In this document: positions 1 through 9,737 of the stretch, in pieces | Layout: every line of letters begins with the position of its first letter | Numbering within the stretch: the first letter of the stretch is position 1 | From: Bacillota bacterium | GTDB lineage: Bacteria > Bacillota > Clostridia > Peptostreptococcales > Anaerovoracaceae | Direction: 5' to 3' | NCBI GenBank assembly: GCA_023415235.1 | Contig: JAEZLP010000051.1 | Span: 1-45,138 of the forward strand | Length of the DNA stretch: 45,138 nt | Notes under the pieces: model-generated | Databases searched by the model: none | The model's input: the letters and a program-made list of their open reading frames with translations, nothing else | Told to the model about the DNA's origin: nothing | Position numbers and translations under genes: made by a program

Positions 1-198
1 GGAGTATCTTTTTTTTCTTAATTTAATGACATATAATTTCGGCGACCAAGCTGCTCGCCAATTGGCGAGGCAGGTGCCTGTTTTGCGTGGCTTTAGCCAC
101 AATGCAAAACAGGACAGCAGCGAGCGAAGCAAAATTAAGGATAAAGAGAGCGAAGCGAGTCGGAGTGAGGCGCGTAGCGCTGAACGTTGCCGGTTTAA
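1..198. other. Intergenic stretch with strong inverted repeats, no convincing gene
   Basis: The first bases (GGAGTATC followed by a T run) resemble the right arm and tail of an intrinsic terminator cut by the window edge; the terminator at 18177-18201 ends the same way. A perfect 16-bp palindrome lies at 54-69. A long hairpin follows: outer arms 77-86 and 104-113 (10 bp), inner arms 87-92 and 95-100 (6 bp) with a tiny loop. The purine-rich stretch 114-190 repeats GAGCGAAGC-like words. The open frame across it (26-283) has no good ribosome binding site and a low-complexity product, so I do not call it a gene. Confidence 0.5.
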
Positions 199-231
199 GA
201 AAAAAGACATTCCATTCGGGATGTCTTTTTT
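199..231 (+). terminator. Intrinsic terminator hairpin
   Basis: GACATTCC and GGGATGTC pair (one G-U) around a short ATTC loop, flanked by A6 on the left and T6 on the right. The symmetric A/T flanks mean it could work in both directions. It would end any transcript from the structured stretch at 38-190 and insulate the gene starting near 371. Confidence 0.75.
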
Positions 232-370
232 CTTTATATTCAGTCTGGGAAAGTATGACAACGTAGGGAGGAAACGGACGTAAAATAGTCGAATGTTGTT
301 TATTTTGCAACCCCATTGGGTACATAATAAAAAAGCGAGAGCGCTGTAAAAGGGAGATAAGGAAGAACAT

Positions 371-3325
371 ATGGAGGAAATCATGATCTTGATTAGGAAA
401 GGATTCAGAATAGCAGCCGTCGCCGTCATGCTCATCTGTCTGGCGTTGATGATCAACGGCCTGAAGCCCTTTTCTCATGCCTTGGAGCCCCTTGAAGAAA
501 GACCCGAAACAGAGTTTAAGCGAGTTCTCATCTTAAATTCCTATGAAGAAGGATATCGTTGGACCAGTGAACAGTCGAACGCTATCACTGAGAGTCTGAA
601 AAAAGAATTCGATGATATTTTGATTTTTGTTGAGTATATGGATACAAAATATCACCCCGGGCCAGACAACCTGGAGATGCTGTATGAGTTGTACAAGCTC
701 AAATATGCCAATACGGAAATCGATTTGCTTTTTACAACGGACAATGCAGCCTTGGAATTTGCCATCAAACATCGCAAGGACTTGTTTTCTGACGCGCCGA
801 TCGTATTCAGCGGAGTAACAAAGGATACGGCTGCATCGATCTTGAAAGATACAGACAGTGTAGTCGGAATTTATGAGGTGCTTGATCCTGCGACAACTAT
901 CAGCGTAGCTGCCAAGATCAATCCGGGAATCAAAAAAATATATGTGATATACGATAATTCCAGGTCGGGCATCGATTCCAAGGACCTGATTGTAGATGCT
1001 CTAAAGGAGAGCCGATACGAGATCCGCTATTTGAATATGTTTACAATTAATCAAATCATGAATGAAGTTTCGAAACTGGATGATGACAGTATTGTCCTTT
1101 TGGGGGCATACCATTCCGACGTAAACGGTTATACGATTCCGGCAGATAAATTTTCTGAGCTGATCAGCAGAGCAAGCTCTGTTCCTGTTTATGATCTCCA
1201 GGATTACCGATTGGGAAACGGTGTGCTAGGCGGGTGTCTGCTGACCGGGAATGAAACCGGGAGAAATGCGGCAGAACTTGGCATAAGGCTTCTGAAGGGG
1301 GAGTCGATTCATGAGATGGAGAATAGTGATAAACATCTTACCGCGTGTGTCTTCGACTATCAGCAGCTTGAACGCTTCAAGATTCCGCTGGATATTCTCC
1401 CGCAGGGCAGCACGATCATTAACAAGCCCTTTTCTTTTTTCGAAACATACAAGACGCTGGTAATCGGAACGATTATTTTGATTGCCACTCTTTCTATATT
1501 TATTGTTTTATTGCTTTGGCATATCGGTAGGAGGCGAAGGGCTGAACTGGCTGCAAATCAGGCGAATGAAGAGCTTAAAGCTTTGTATGAACAGCTTTAT
1601 GCAATCGATGAGCAGTTGAAATTCCAGCTGACCGAGCTTTCTGCAGCTCATGAAAATCTGCGGCTGAGCGAGGAAAAGTATCGACTGGTTGCGGAAGCAA
1701 CAAACGATATTATATGGGATTGGAACGCAGAAAACGGACAGATCCATTATTCCGGCGGATTAAAGGAAATGCTCGGCTATGAACCAACGGAAATAGAAGA
1801 CAGGGAGGCCTGGAGTCGAATTGTTCTGGAGGAGGATCAAGACTCCGTAACCAGGGCAGTCATAGAATCGATAAAAAACAGGAAGGATCTTTCCATGATC
1901 GAGTACCGGGTTAAACATAAGAACGGAGACATCGTATGGATTTCCACGAAAGCCAAAATAATTTTCGATGAATCCGGGGTGCCTTTCAAAATTGTCGGTT
2001 CCCATACCGACATAACAAAATTAAAGGAATACCAGAGAAAAATCTGGGAAGCCGCCTATTATGATGAACTGACCAATCTTCCCAACCGAGCCTATCTGAA
2101 GGAATATATCAATCATAAGATCAACAGCGAGGCCGACACCCCATGGGCGTTGATCTATGTTGATGTAGATGATTTCAAATCCATCAACGACAATTTTGGG
2201 CATAGAGAAGGAGACCTGCTACTGGTTGAAGTCGGGAAAATTCTGAGGGAGATCACGAACGAAGAAGATATGGTATTCCGCCAGGGGGGAGACGAATTCG
2301 TCATCCTGTTCAATCAGATTGACAGCCATGATAAAATTGCGGACTTTGCCGCGGCACTGGCTGCGAGAATGACGGTGCCCATCAGCCTGACGGAGGGGAA
2401 ATTCCACATTACCCTGAGCGGCGGCATCGTAATCTACCCTGAAAATGGGGAAGATTATGACACCTTATTGAAGAACGCAGATATTGCAATGTACTATGTC
2501 AAAAACCACGGGAAAAATGGATTGATATTATTTAATCTTGAAATGATTGAGGGGTCTAAGGAAAAATTGCTCCTGGATCACCGGCTGAGATCTGCGGTGA
2601 AGGATATGGACTTCACACTGTACTATCAGCCTATTATCGATATAAAAACGTCAAGAATCTGCAAGTTCGAAGCGCTGATCAGATGGAACGATTCAGAGCT
2701 GGGACAGGTTCCCCCGTCTGTATTTGTGAAATGCGCAGAGAATAACGGACTCATTGTACCGATGGGAAACTGGGTGCTAAAGGAAAGCTTTTTATTTGCA
2801 GCGAAGCTGGAATCAGAGGGATATGAAAATATTAATATCTCAATCAATATCTCACCCGTGCAGATCAGGCAGAATGACTTTGTTGAAACCGTCAGGAGTA
2901 TTCTTGATGAAACCGGAGCGAAGGCAGAGAACCTGGAGCTGGAGATAACAGAAAACATTCTCTTGGATTCTTTGGAAGCCAGCTTGAACAAGCTTAATGA
3001 AATCAGAGCAATGGGAATCTCCATTTCCCTGGATGATTTTGGCCAAGGCTATTCTTCACTGACCTATTTGCGGATACTTCCGATCAGCACTCTGAAAATC
3101 GACAAATCGTTTATCGAATATGAAGCCACAGAGCGGAACTCACAGATTGTTTGTGCCATCATCGACCTGGCGCGCGGGCTGAACCTTAAGGTCGTTGCCG
3201 AGGGAGTGGAAACGAAGGAGCAATACGAATTTTTGAAGGAAAACGAATGTGATATGATCCAGGGATATTATATCAGCAAGCCATTACCCGTGAAGGAAGC
3301 CGAACGACTGATTGCAAGTGATTGA
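371..3325 (+). CDS. Membrane sensor with periplasmic binding-protein-like domain, PAS, GGDEF and EAL
   Basis: Predicted to make and/or degrade cyclic di-GMP in response to an extracellular ligand. Order of parts: N-terminal signal or membrane segment (about 10-30), a region resembling ABC-transporter substrate-binding proteins (about 48-345, with LILNSYEEGYRW near its start), a membrane helix (about 362-385), a short coiled region, PAS (about 433-560), GGDEF and EAL. GGDEF is intact at residues 639-643; the usual inhibitory RxxD site reads NEED, so product inhibition is probably lost. EAL is intact at 767-769, with LEITEN, DDFGQGYSS and AEGVET conserved, so phosphodiesterase activity is plausible. 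Two starts compete: ATG 371 with AAGGAAG at 359-365, or ATG 383 with GGAGG at 373-377. The ligand is unknown. Confidence 0.9.
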   Translation: MEEIMILIRKGFRIAAVAVMLICLALMINGLKPFSHALEPLEERPETEFKRVLILNSYEEGYRWTSEQSNAITESLKKEFDDILIFVEYMDTKYHPGPDNLEMLYELYKLKYANTEIDLLFTTDNAALEFAIKHRKDLFSDAPIVFSGVTKDTAASILKDTDSVVGIYEVLDPATTISVAAKINPGIKKIYVIYDNSRSGIDSKDLIVDALKESRYEIRYLNMFTINQIMNEVSKLDDDSIVLLGAYHSDVNGYTIPADKFSELISRASSVPVYDLQDYRLGNGVLGGCLLTGNETGRNAAELGIRLLKGESIHEMENSDKHLTACVFDYQQLERFKIPLDILPQGSTIINKPFSFFETYKTLVIGTIILIATLSIFIVLLLWHIGRRRRAELAANQANEELKALYEQLYAIDEQLKFQLTELSAAHENLRLSEEKYRLVAEATNDIIWDWNAENGQIHYSGGLKEMLGYEPTEIEDREAWSRIVLEEDQDSVTRAVIESIKNRKDLSMIEYRVKHKNGDIVWISTKAKIIFDESGVPFKIVGSHTDITKLKEYQRKIWEAAYYDELTNLPNRAYLKEYINHKINSEADTPWALIYVDVDDFKSINDNFGHREGDLLLVEVGKILREITNEEDMVFRQGGDEFVILFNQIDSHDKIADFAAALAARMTVPISLTEGKFHITLSGGIVIYPENGEDYDTLLKNADIAMYYVKNHGKNGLILFNLEMIEGSKEKLLLDHRLRSAVKDMDFTLYYQPIIDIKTSRICKFEALIRWNDSELGQVPPSVFVKCAENNGLIVPMGNWVLKESFLFAAKLESEGYENINISINISPVQIRQNDFVETVRSILDETGAKAENLELEITENILLDSLEASLNKLNEIRAMGISISLDDFGQGYSSLTYLRILPISTLKIDKSFIEYEATERNSQIVCAIIDLARGLNLKVVAEGVETKEQYEFLKENECDMIQGYYISKPLPVKEAERLIASD

Positions 3326-3398
3326 ACGGATTTCTGTGTTTGCAGTGGAGATTTCACATAAAAGCAGCCAGGTTTTTTGATTGAAGAAAAAAAGTAGC

Positions 3399-3425
3399 TA
3401 ATTATTTATTGTATTTTGTCGATAC
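3399..3425 (+). promoter_or_regulatory. Candidate sigma-D (motility) promoter
   Basis: TAAT, 15 nt, then GTCGATAC. This matches the Bacillus/Clostridium sigma-D consensus TAAA-N15-GCCGATAT at 9 of 12 fixed positions with exact spacing. It lies 70 bp before the next GGDEF-EAL gene. The two perfect sigma-D promoters near 18.9 kb make it more credible, but three mismatches leave doubt. Confidence 0.5.
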
Positions 3426-3495
3426 AGGTGATATAGGGGAGATTCCGGGTATCAGAACAAGATCTACAGAACCCGATTAAAAACTGTGAGAGCGA

Positions 3496-6400
3496 ATGGA
3501 TATTCAAACAATCTTCGGGATACTGCTCCTGACTAGCGGTGGAACTGCATTTGCCTGTGGGTTATATGCGACAAACGGGAAATTAACAACCATGATCAAC
3601 AAATTGTTGATCGTCATTTGCTGCGCTCTTTGCATTTGGTCCCTTGGTCTTGCGGTTACAGTGGCGGCCAAAAACGGGGAGATCAGTCTGATCGGACATT
3701 TGGTTGCTCCAATCGGATGGGGCCCAATGTCGGGACTTCTGTTGCATTTCAACTTGCTGTTGACCGGAAGGGAAAGAATACTGAAAAGGTTATGGATCTA
3801 TCCGGTCCTATATCTTCCCGGACTATTAATAATTTTTGCATTCACGGTTCTACCGGCCTTCGGGCAAAATACGGACATGCTCATTCATACCGCATATGGA
3901 TGGACTCCGCTTGTTCGAAATGATGGATGGGACTACTTGTTTTATGCATATCTGATTGGCTTCACCGTCGCGAATCTAGCTGTGCTGCTTCATACGAGAA
4001 TGCATTCCCGGGATAAAGTCCAACGATCACAGGTAACGTTGCTTGCAATTTGCATTGCAGTGTCCTATGCCCTTGGAATCCTGTCGGATCTTGTGCTGGA
4101 ACAGTTTAATATTATCATTCCCCAGGTTTCTCCAGTCTTTTCCTTGCTGCCGATTGGAGCGATGGCATATTTGGTAAGCCGGCATGGTTCGATCAGCCCG
4201 GGGGCTGCCGATTACGAATTTGAAATTACATACGATGTAAATAACAATGTCTATTGGTTCCTCAGCCTGGGTTTTGTCATAGGAAGCTTTCTGAACCTCT
4301 TTAGTCAAAGCCTGCTCTATGATGAAGCAGGCCTTTCCCATATAAACGGATTCAGTCTGTTTTTATTGCTGGTCGCCGTTTTAATTCTAACCCTTCACAG
4401 ACTTAGATTCAATGGCATCATTAAGGAAATGATGGTCGCTGTCTCTTACTCCCTTATCATCCCCCTCATTACATTAAGATTTGTAAAATACGGCAGTATT
4501 ACGATCTGGGCGTTTATTTTCCTGTTGATTATCGTTTGCCTGCTCTACGACAGAAAAATCCTGCTCATAACCATATCGTTGTCATCCGCGATGACCCAAA
4601 TTCTTGTTTGGGCAATCGCGCCAGCCACTCCCGTGGAGGTAAATGAGGCGGATTACATGGTAAGGCTTGGCTTTATTGGAATCGCAGTTTTTCTTTCCGC
4701 TTTTGTCAACAACGTTTATGTCACGAAGCTGAGAGAAAATTCTTTGCATGTGCAAAAGCAGACCCTGTTGACAGAAATCTCGAGAGATTTTATCTCCGCC
4801 CGGGAATGGAACATTGAGGAAATCCTATACAATATTCTGGAGAAATGCGGAAAATTTATTAAATGCGAACGGGCGTACGTCGTTTTATTTGAACAGAATT
4901 CCACTAAGATCAAATATTCCTGTGAATGGCTGGCGAAAGGGGCGACGTCCCTGATGGGGAGCTTTGAGAATCTGCCCGAGGAAATCCATCGAATCATGAT
5001 GAAACGGTTCGAGACGGAACGGATTGTAAAAATTTCTGATACCAGGCTGCTGCCGTCGATGGCAGGGAAATTAAAAAAGATGCTTTCGGAGCAAAATGTC
5101 CGCGCGCTGGTCAGCTTGCCGATCAAGGAAAAGGACAGAATTATAGGATTCATGGGTTACAATTCCTCTAAGCCCTTGCGTGAATGGAATTTAGATTCGG
5201 CTGAATTTACGGAGATTGCAGCGAATATCGTCTCCGACATGCTGGTAAAAATTGAGAATGAGAGGAAAATAAAATTCCTCGCCTATCACGATCAGCTTTC
5301 ACAGCTGCCAAACCGCATCCTTTTTGAAGAGCGCTTGAAACAGGCGCTCAAGGAGAGCGAGAGAATGAAAAAAAAGGTCGGAGTTGTTTTCATTGACCTT
5401 GACTCGTTTAAAACGTTCAATGATACCATGGGGCATGTTCTCGGTGACAGGCTTCTCTCCGAGGTTGCAAAAACACTTTCGGACAACATTCGAAGCTTTG
5501 ACGCCGTCGCCCGCTTCGGCGGCGACGAGTTTGTGATCATGCTGAATTTGCTTTCCGGGACACAGGATGCTGTTGCAATCATGGATAAGCTCATGGATGA
5601 AATACGCAAACCGCTTTATCTCAATGGACAGGAGTTCTTTATCACACTCAGCGCCGGCGTGGCAATCTATCCGCAGGACGGGAGGGATTCCGATACGTTG
5701 ATTAAAAATGCCGACACCGCGATGTATCACGCGAAATCAATGGGGAAAAACCGCTATCTCATATGTTCCAGAGATATGAAGGAAGAGGTTTCAGAAAAGA
5801 TGAAGCTGACCAATTCTCTTTACAGAGCGCTTGAAAGGGAACAGATGCAGATCTATTATCAGCCTTTGATACGTCTGGATACAAATTCTATCGCAGGGGT
5901 GGAGGCGCTGCTTCGGTGGTCGCTTCCGGAAAGAGGGATCATAAGCCCCAATGTCTTTATTCCTTTGGCGGAGCAGACTGGACTGATCAATTCCATCGGT
6001 GAATGGGTCCTTGAGAATGCGTGCAGACAGGGCAAGCTATGGCAGACGCAAGGGCATCCGGGTCTGCGGATGGCAGTGAATATATCGGTGCATCAACTGA
6101 ATAATCCCGGTATTGTGAAGCAGATAGACAGAATCTTGAAAAAGACGGGCTTATCACCGGGATCTCTGGAGTTGGAGATAACAGAAAGCGTAGCATGCAA
6201 TAATGCGGATACGACGATCAGCGTTTTGTCCAGGCTGAAAACCCTGGGAGTTTCCATATCGATCGATGATTTTGGAACCGAATATTCTTCCTTGAGTCGT
6301 TTGAAAATTTTGCCCATTGACCGGGTAAAAATGGATATGCAATTTGTTCATGGAATAGAAGGGAATGAAAAAGACCAGGCAATTGCGAAGGCGATCATCA

Positions 6401-6570
6401 GCCTTGCAAAAAACATGAATCTCAAGATTATCGCCGAAGGGGTTGAAACAAAATATCAGTATGACTTCCTCAATGAATGGATGTGCGATGAGATCCAGGG
6501 CTATTACTGCTATAAACCGATGCCGGCAGAGGAAATCGAAAAAATCCTGACAGGCATGCAGGTGAGATAA
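3496..6570 (+). CDS. Membrane 7TM-GAF-GGDEF-EAL cyclic di-GMP protein
   Basis: 1024 residues. The N-terminal third is a polytopic membrane domain resembling histidine-kinase-type 7TM sensor regions, followed by more hydrophobic segments to about residue 415. A GAF-like domain (about 430-590), GGDEF and EAL follow. The cyclase motif GGDEF is at residues 675-679, preceded by RSFD at the position of the inhibitory RxxD site, so feedback inhibition should be intact. EAL is at 803-805 with LEITES and AEGVET; the DDFG loop reads DDFGTEYSS where DDFGTGYSS is commoner. Both activities are possible. It follows the previous GGDEF-EAL gene by 170 bp in the same direction but has its own candidate sigma-D promoter. 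Start ATG 3496 has only a weak GAGAG upstream. Confidence 0.9.
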   Translation: MDIQTIFGILLLTSGGTAFACGLYATNGKLTTMINKLLIVICCALCIWSLGLAVTVAAKNGEISLIGHLVAPIGWGPMSGLLLHFNLLLTGRERILKRLWIYPVLYLPGLLIIFAFTVLPAFGQNTDMLIHTAYGWTPLVRNDGWDYLFYAYLIGFTVANLAVLLHTRMHSRDKVQRSQVTLLAICIAVSYALGILSDLVLEQFNIIIPQVSPVFSLLPIGAMAYLVSRHGSISPGAADYEFEITYDVNNNVYWFLSLGFVIGSFLNLFSQSLLYDEAGLSHINGFSLFLLLVAVLILTLHRLRFNGIIKEMMVAVSYSLIIPLITLRFVKYGSITIWAFIFLLIIVCLLYDRKILLITISLSSAMTQILVWAIAPATPVEVNEADYMVRLGFIGIAVFLSAFVNNVYVTKLRENSLHVQKQTLLTEISRDFISAREWNIEEILYNILEKCGKFIKCERAYVVLFEQNSTKIKYSCEWLAKGATSLMGSFENLPEEIHRIMMKRFETERIVKISDTRLLPSMAGKLKKMLSEQNVRALVSLPIKEKDRIIGFMGYNSSKPLREWNLDSAEFTEIAANIVSDMLVKIENERKIKFLAYHDQLSQLPNRILFEERLKQALKESERMKKKVGVVFIDLDSFKTFNDTMGHVLGDRLLSEVAKTLSDNIRSFDAVARFGGDEFVIMLNLLSGTQDAVAIMDKLMDEIRKPLYLNGQEFFITLSAGVAIYPQDGRDSDTLIKNADTAMYHAKSMGKNRYLICSRDMKEEVSEKMKLTNSLYRALEREQMQIYYQPLIRLDTNSIAGVEALLRWSLPERGIISPNVFIPLAEQTGLINSIGEWVLENACRQGKLWQTQGHPGLRMAVNISVHQLNNPGIVKQIDRILKKTGLSPGSLELEITESVACNNADTTISVLSRLKTLGVSISIDDFGTEYSSLSRLKILPIDRVKMDMQFVHGIEGNEKDQAIAKAIISLAKNMNLKIIAEGVETKYQYDFLNEWMCDEIQGYYCYKPMPAEEIEKILTGMQVR

Positions 6571-6602
6571 GAAATCGTGATAATCCTTTTCATAATAAAA
6601 GA

Positions 6603-6650
6603 GGCTGTCGCACCGGCGTTTGAAAAATGGCCGGTGCGCAGCCCCTTTTT
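6603..6650. terminator. Bidirectional terminator, copy 1 of a repeated hairpin element
   Basis: Arms GGCTG(T)CGCACCGGC and GCCGGTGCGCAGCC pair over 14 bp with one bulge; the plus-strand tail is CCTTTTT and the minus-strand tail CTCTTTTATT. It separates the convergent genes ending at 6570 and 6688. The same outer arms (GGCTGTCGC / GCGCAGCC) and loop (GTTTGAAAAAT) occur at 26234-26284. Confidence 0.88.
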
Positions 6651-6687
6651 GTTAAGTAGGAAATTTCGTTATTTTCACTGATCTAAG

Positions 6688-8064
6688 CTACATTACGAAA
6701 CCAAAGATCGCGAACAAGATGGCCGCGAGTACAAAGGGTACCACGACAAGAGGGCCGGAGCTCCTGAAGTATTCGGCGTTGGTAACCTGAGTGGACGCGG
6801 ATGCAAGTATTACCGTATCGGAATACATGCAGATGTGTCCTCCGAAGCATACTGCTGAGATCAGAGCTCCCGCGCAGAGGAACGGATTGACGCCAAGAGC
6901 TTCAGCCAAAGGCCCAACGATGGGGAATGCGATGGCGGCCAGGCCCCAGAAGCTTCCGGAAGCAAATGACAGCAGTCCGATTATCACAAAGATCGTGACG
7001 GGCAGCAAGGACGGATTGACAGTATCCAGAGCGAGTTCCACCACAAAGTCGATCAATCCCAGCTGGGTGTTTACCTCGATCAGCGTATAGGAGAGGATGA
7101 TGATAAGCAGAGTCGGGAACATATCCACCAAGCCCCCCATGATGTTGGAGAAGAATTCCTTTATGGTCATGAGCCTTTGAGGTATGTACATGAGGAAAGC
7201 TACGCCGATGGCGGCAAACAAACCGATCAAAATGTCCTCGGTTATAATGGTCAGTATTGCAACCACAAGGATCGGAGCAATAAAGTTGATTGCTCTGCAG
7301 TTTTTGCCTTCAAATTTCTTCTCCTGATCCGGCAGCTCCACAAGAGCCTTTTTGGAAGCCTCAGAGAAGACCTCGCCGATTTCCATGGCTCGCTGCTCCG
7401 CAGCCTTCATGGGACCGAAGAGAGGCAGGATTCTGGTGGCGAACAGCGGTACGACCAGCACTGCAAGCCATCCGTAAAATACGAAGGGGATCGAGTGAAC
7501 GTAGGCGCTGGCCGGGGTCATACCCTGCGTCATTCCGGCTGTTTCCATCTGGGCGCTCATGAAGGCCGCCCATGTGGAGATCGGTACGATGGCGCAGATC
7601 GTAACACCTGTTGAATTGACGATGTAGGCAAGCATTTCCCTTGATACTCGCTGCTTGTCGGTAATATCTCTTACTGCAGCTCCCACAGCCAGGCAATTCA
7701 GATAATCATCAACAAAAACGATAATACCAAGAATCCAGGAACCGATCAGAGATGCGTTCCTTGTCTTCAGCAGCTTGTGGGTCATATTTGAGAAGCCCAG
7801 AACGCCTCCCGATTCCTGCATGAGCATGATCAGCGAGCCAAATAATCCGCACAACATCAAGACCCATGCGGTGTTGCCGTCCGCCAGCACGGTATAAAGT
7901 CCATCGACAAATCCGTTAAACGCATTAAGAGGATGACCGTACGCGACGATGATAAATCCCGAAGCAACTCCCAGGAAGAGGGAGATGAACGTGTCCTTTG
8001 TAATGATGGCAAAAACAAGGATTACCACGACCGGGATCAGAGAAATTAATCCGAATGTTTCCAT
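6688..8064 (-). CDS. NhaC-family Na+/H+ antiporter-like transporter
   Basis: 458 residues with about ten to twelve hydrophobic segments and no soluble domain. The pattern is that of the NhaC/ion transporter superfamily: glycine-rich membrane segments, the conserved stretch IVFVDDYLNCLAVG, and a C-terminal FASGSFWGL region. Expected to sit in the cytoplasmic membrane and exchange Na+ for H+, possibly with an organic substrate; the substrate cannot be read from sequence. ATG 8064 is chosen because GAAAGGAG (8071-8078) lies 6 nt upstream; an in-frame extension of 17 residues to 8115 has no such site. It lies 111 bp downstream of the M20 dipeptidase on the same strand, suggesting co-transcription. 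Confidence 0.85.
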   Translation of the reverse strand: METFGLISLIPVVVILVFAIITKDTFISLFLGVASGFIIVAYGHPLNAFNGFVDGLYTVLADGNTAWVLMLCGLFGSLIMLMQESGGVLGFSNMTHKLLKTRNASLIGSWILGIIVFVDDYLNCLAVGAAVRDITDKQRVSREMLAYIVNSTGVTICAIVPISTWAAFMSAQMETAGMTQGMTPASAYVHSIPFVFYGWLAVLVVPLFATRILPLFGPMKAAEQRAMEIGEVFSEASKKALVELPDQEKKFEGKNCRAINFIAPILVVAILTIITEDILIGLFAAIGVAFLMYIPQRLMTIKEFFSNIMGGLVDMFPTLLIIILSYTLIEVNTQLGLIDFVVELALDTVNPSLLPVTIFVIIGLLSFASGSFWGLAAIAFPIVGPLAEALGVNPFLCAGALISAVCFGGHICMYSDTVILASASTQVTNAEYFRSSGPLVVVPFVLAAILFAIFGFVM

Positions 8065-8134
8065 TTTTTTCTCCTTTCTTTTTATAAAAATAATTGCGAT
8101 TATCACATGCTGCAAGCAACATGCTTCAAGAGGA

Positions 8135-8155
8135 TTGATCCCATGCGGGAATCAA
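8135..8155. other. Small hairpin between the dipeptidase and antiporter genes
   Basis: TTGATCCC and GGGAATCAA pair around ATGC with one bulged A. It falls just after the stop of the M20 gene (read leftwards) but is not followed by a clear T run on either strand. It could be a weak processing or stability element rather than a terminator. Confidence 0.35.
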
Positions 8156-8175
8156 TGTATTAAATGGAGCAGACC

Positions 8176-9606
8176 TTATTTATAAGAGTCCGCCGAGAGA
8201 ACAATGCTGCTGACTGCCGCGGCAAAGATCTTCGCGTTGTCCATAAGACAAGAAATCGAAATGTACTCGTTTTCCTCATGGCAGGTATCCTCATCGCCGG
8301 GGAAAATCGGCCCCCAGGATACTATGTTGGGCATTGCCTTGGCATAGGAGCCTCCATAAGCCAGGACAAATTCGTTTTTACGTCCGCTTACCTGGTCGTA
8401 GGCATCGACGAAGGCTTTGATAAATGGTTTTTCCTTACTTACATATACTGCGGGAAGAATTCCGGTATGAACTATTTCACCTCCGAATTCACCAGTAATT
8501 TCCTGAAAACAATCAATGATCTCGTTAACGTTGGCTCCGTATGGGAAACGGGCATTTACACTCAATTCCAGAGCTCCGTTTTCCGTCTTCAACAAAGTAG
8601 GCGAAAAGACATTTCTGTGGACAAATTCCCCGTTATAGTATTCGCTCTCCGAGCACAGACCGAGACCTCCCCCGTACACATCGCCCAGCCTTTCCTGGAT
8701 CATTCTGAGCAGGGAATATAGTCTATTTTCGTTAAGCTCCAAAGACTTAAGCTGCTCCGCCATAATAAAAATCGCGTTTTCTCCCTTTTCGGGCTGGCAG
8801 GAGTGGACCGCCTTCCCCCGACATTCTATGACGGTTTGCTCCGCTTTTCCGCTTCTGTATTCCGTAATCTGCGCTTTGCAGGCACCCGGAACCACATTGG
8901 AGGCGGTGCCGGCTTCGATCCGGGTCAGATATCTGCCGTCAGGCAGATCATGACTGCCCGATGAGAGTTTTCCAGCCGGATTTCCCGTCTCCAGCGGAAA
9001 GACCAGTTTTAGATCGAGGCCTCCTTTTTCAATATTGCACATGGGAAATTCCCCGTCCGGCGTGAAACCATAGTCGGGCAGAGGGTACTGCTTGACATAA
9101 GCTTCCATGTCGGTCCATTCAACCTCCTCCTGAGTTCCCAGGATCAGCTGAATCCGCTTTTTCAGGGGAAGGCCCAGTTCGCATACCGCGCGCATGGCAT
9201 AAAGGCTGGCAATGGCGGGGCCTTTGTCGTCAAGGGTGCCTCTGCCGAAAATTTTGCCGTCCTTGACAACCGGATCAAAGGGATCCGTCTTCCATTGATC
9301 CATGTTTCCGGGGCCGACCACATCCACATGGGAAAGGATTCCCAAAACCTCGTCCCCTTCGCCCGTCTCGATAACTCCCACCTGGCCGTCAAGACAGGAT
9401 TTTGTGTGAAAACCAAAGCCCTTTGCCAGATTCAGGATATGGTCCAACGCTTCCCTGACTTTTTCCCGGTCGTGGGAAACGCTTGGAATCCTCACAAAAT
9501 CGCAGACATCCTGAATCATGTCCGCCTGTCGGTCGTTCAGATATTGAGTCAAAATCTTATTTCGGCGGGCAGCATCCATATCAATAGTATGATTGTACAT
9601 ATTCAT
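8176..9606 (-). CDS. M20-family metallodipeptidase, PepV/Sapep type
   Basis: 476 residues, the usual size for PepV-type dipeptidases. Family motifs in order: VRIPSVS, the metal-binding SHVDVVGPG (His and Asp), GRGTLDDKGP (bridging Asp), GTQEEVEW (catalytic and metal Glu) and a late FPGDEDTCHEENEY carrying the last His. All are intact, so it should be an active zinc- or manganese-dependent cytoplasmic enzyme cleaving dipeptides. The NhaC-type transporter follows, which suggests a peptide or amino-acid utilisation pair; that link is inference. Start ATG 9606 has AGGAACAG upstream; a second ATG lies two codons later. Confidence 0.9.
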   Translation of the reverse strand: MNMYNHTIDMDAARRNKILTQYLNDRQADMIQDVCDFVRIPSVSHDREKVREALDHILNLAKGFGFHTKSCLDGQVGVIETGEGDEVLGILSHVDVVGPGNMDQWKTDPFDPVVKDGKIFGRGTLDDKGPAIASLYAMRAVCELGLPLKKRIQLILGTQEEVEWTDMEAYVKQYPLPDYGFTPDGEFPMCNIEKGGLDLKLVFPLETGNPAGKLSSGSHDLPDGRYLTRIEAGTASNVVPGACKAQITEYRSGKAEQTVIECRGKAVHSCQPEKGENAIFIMAEQLKSLELNENRLYSLLRMIQERLGDVYGGGLGLCSESEYYNGEFVHRNVFSPTLLKTENGALELSVNARFPYGANVNEIIDCFQEITGEFGGEIVHTGILPAVYVSKEKPFIKAFVDAYDQVSGRKNEFVLAYGGSYAKAMPNIVSWGPIFPGDEDTCHEENEYISISCLMDNAKIFAAAVSSIVLSADSYK

Positions 9607-9664
9607 CTTTTCTGTTCCTGCTTTCCGATCATTTTTCTCTTCTTCGTCTGTCTCCTTGATTGCT

Positions 9665-9705
9665 TTAAAAAAAGAATAAACCTCGGAGCAACTCCGAGGT
9701 CAAGA
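9665..9705 (-). terminator. Intrinsic terminator of the mgsA-to-MerR unit
   Basis: CCTCGGA and TCCGAGG (9681-9687 and 9693-9699) pair around a 5-nt loop. Read on the minus strand the hairpin is followed by TTTATTCTTTTTTT. It ends the leftward unit whose last gene is the MerR regulator. Confidence 0.85.
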
Positions 9706-9737
9706 GGTTTTTTAAATTTATTCACCGGCATGACAGG

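Noticed and set aside
26..283. Open frame of 85 codons at the left edge
   Set aside because: No ribosome binding site, low-complexity product, and it runs through a palindrome, a long hairpin and a terminator; better explained as structured non-coding DNA.
2626..3024. Antisense open frame of 132 codons inside the first GGDEF-EAL gene
   Set aside because: Fully inside a conserved EAL-domain coding region on the other strand; no promoter or SD, product unlike a real protein.
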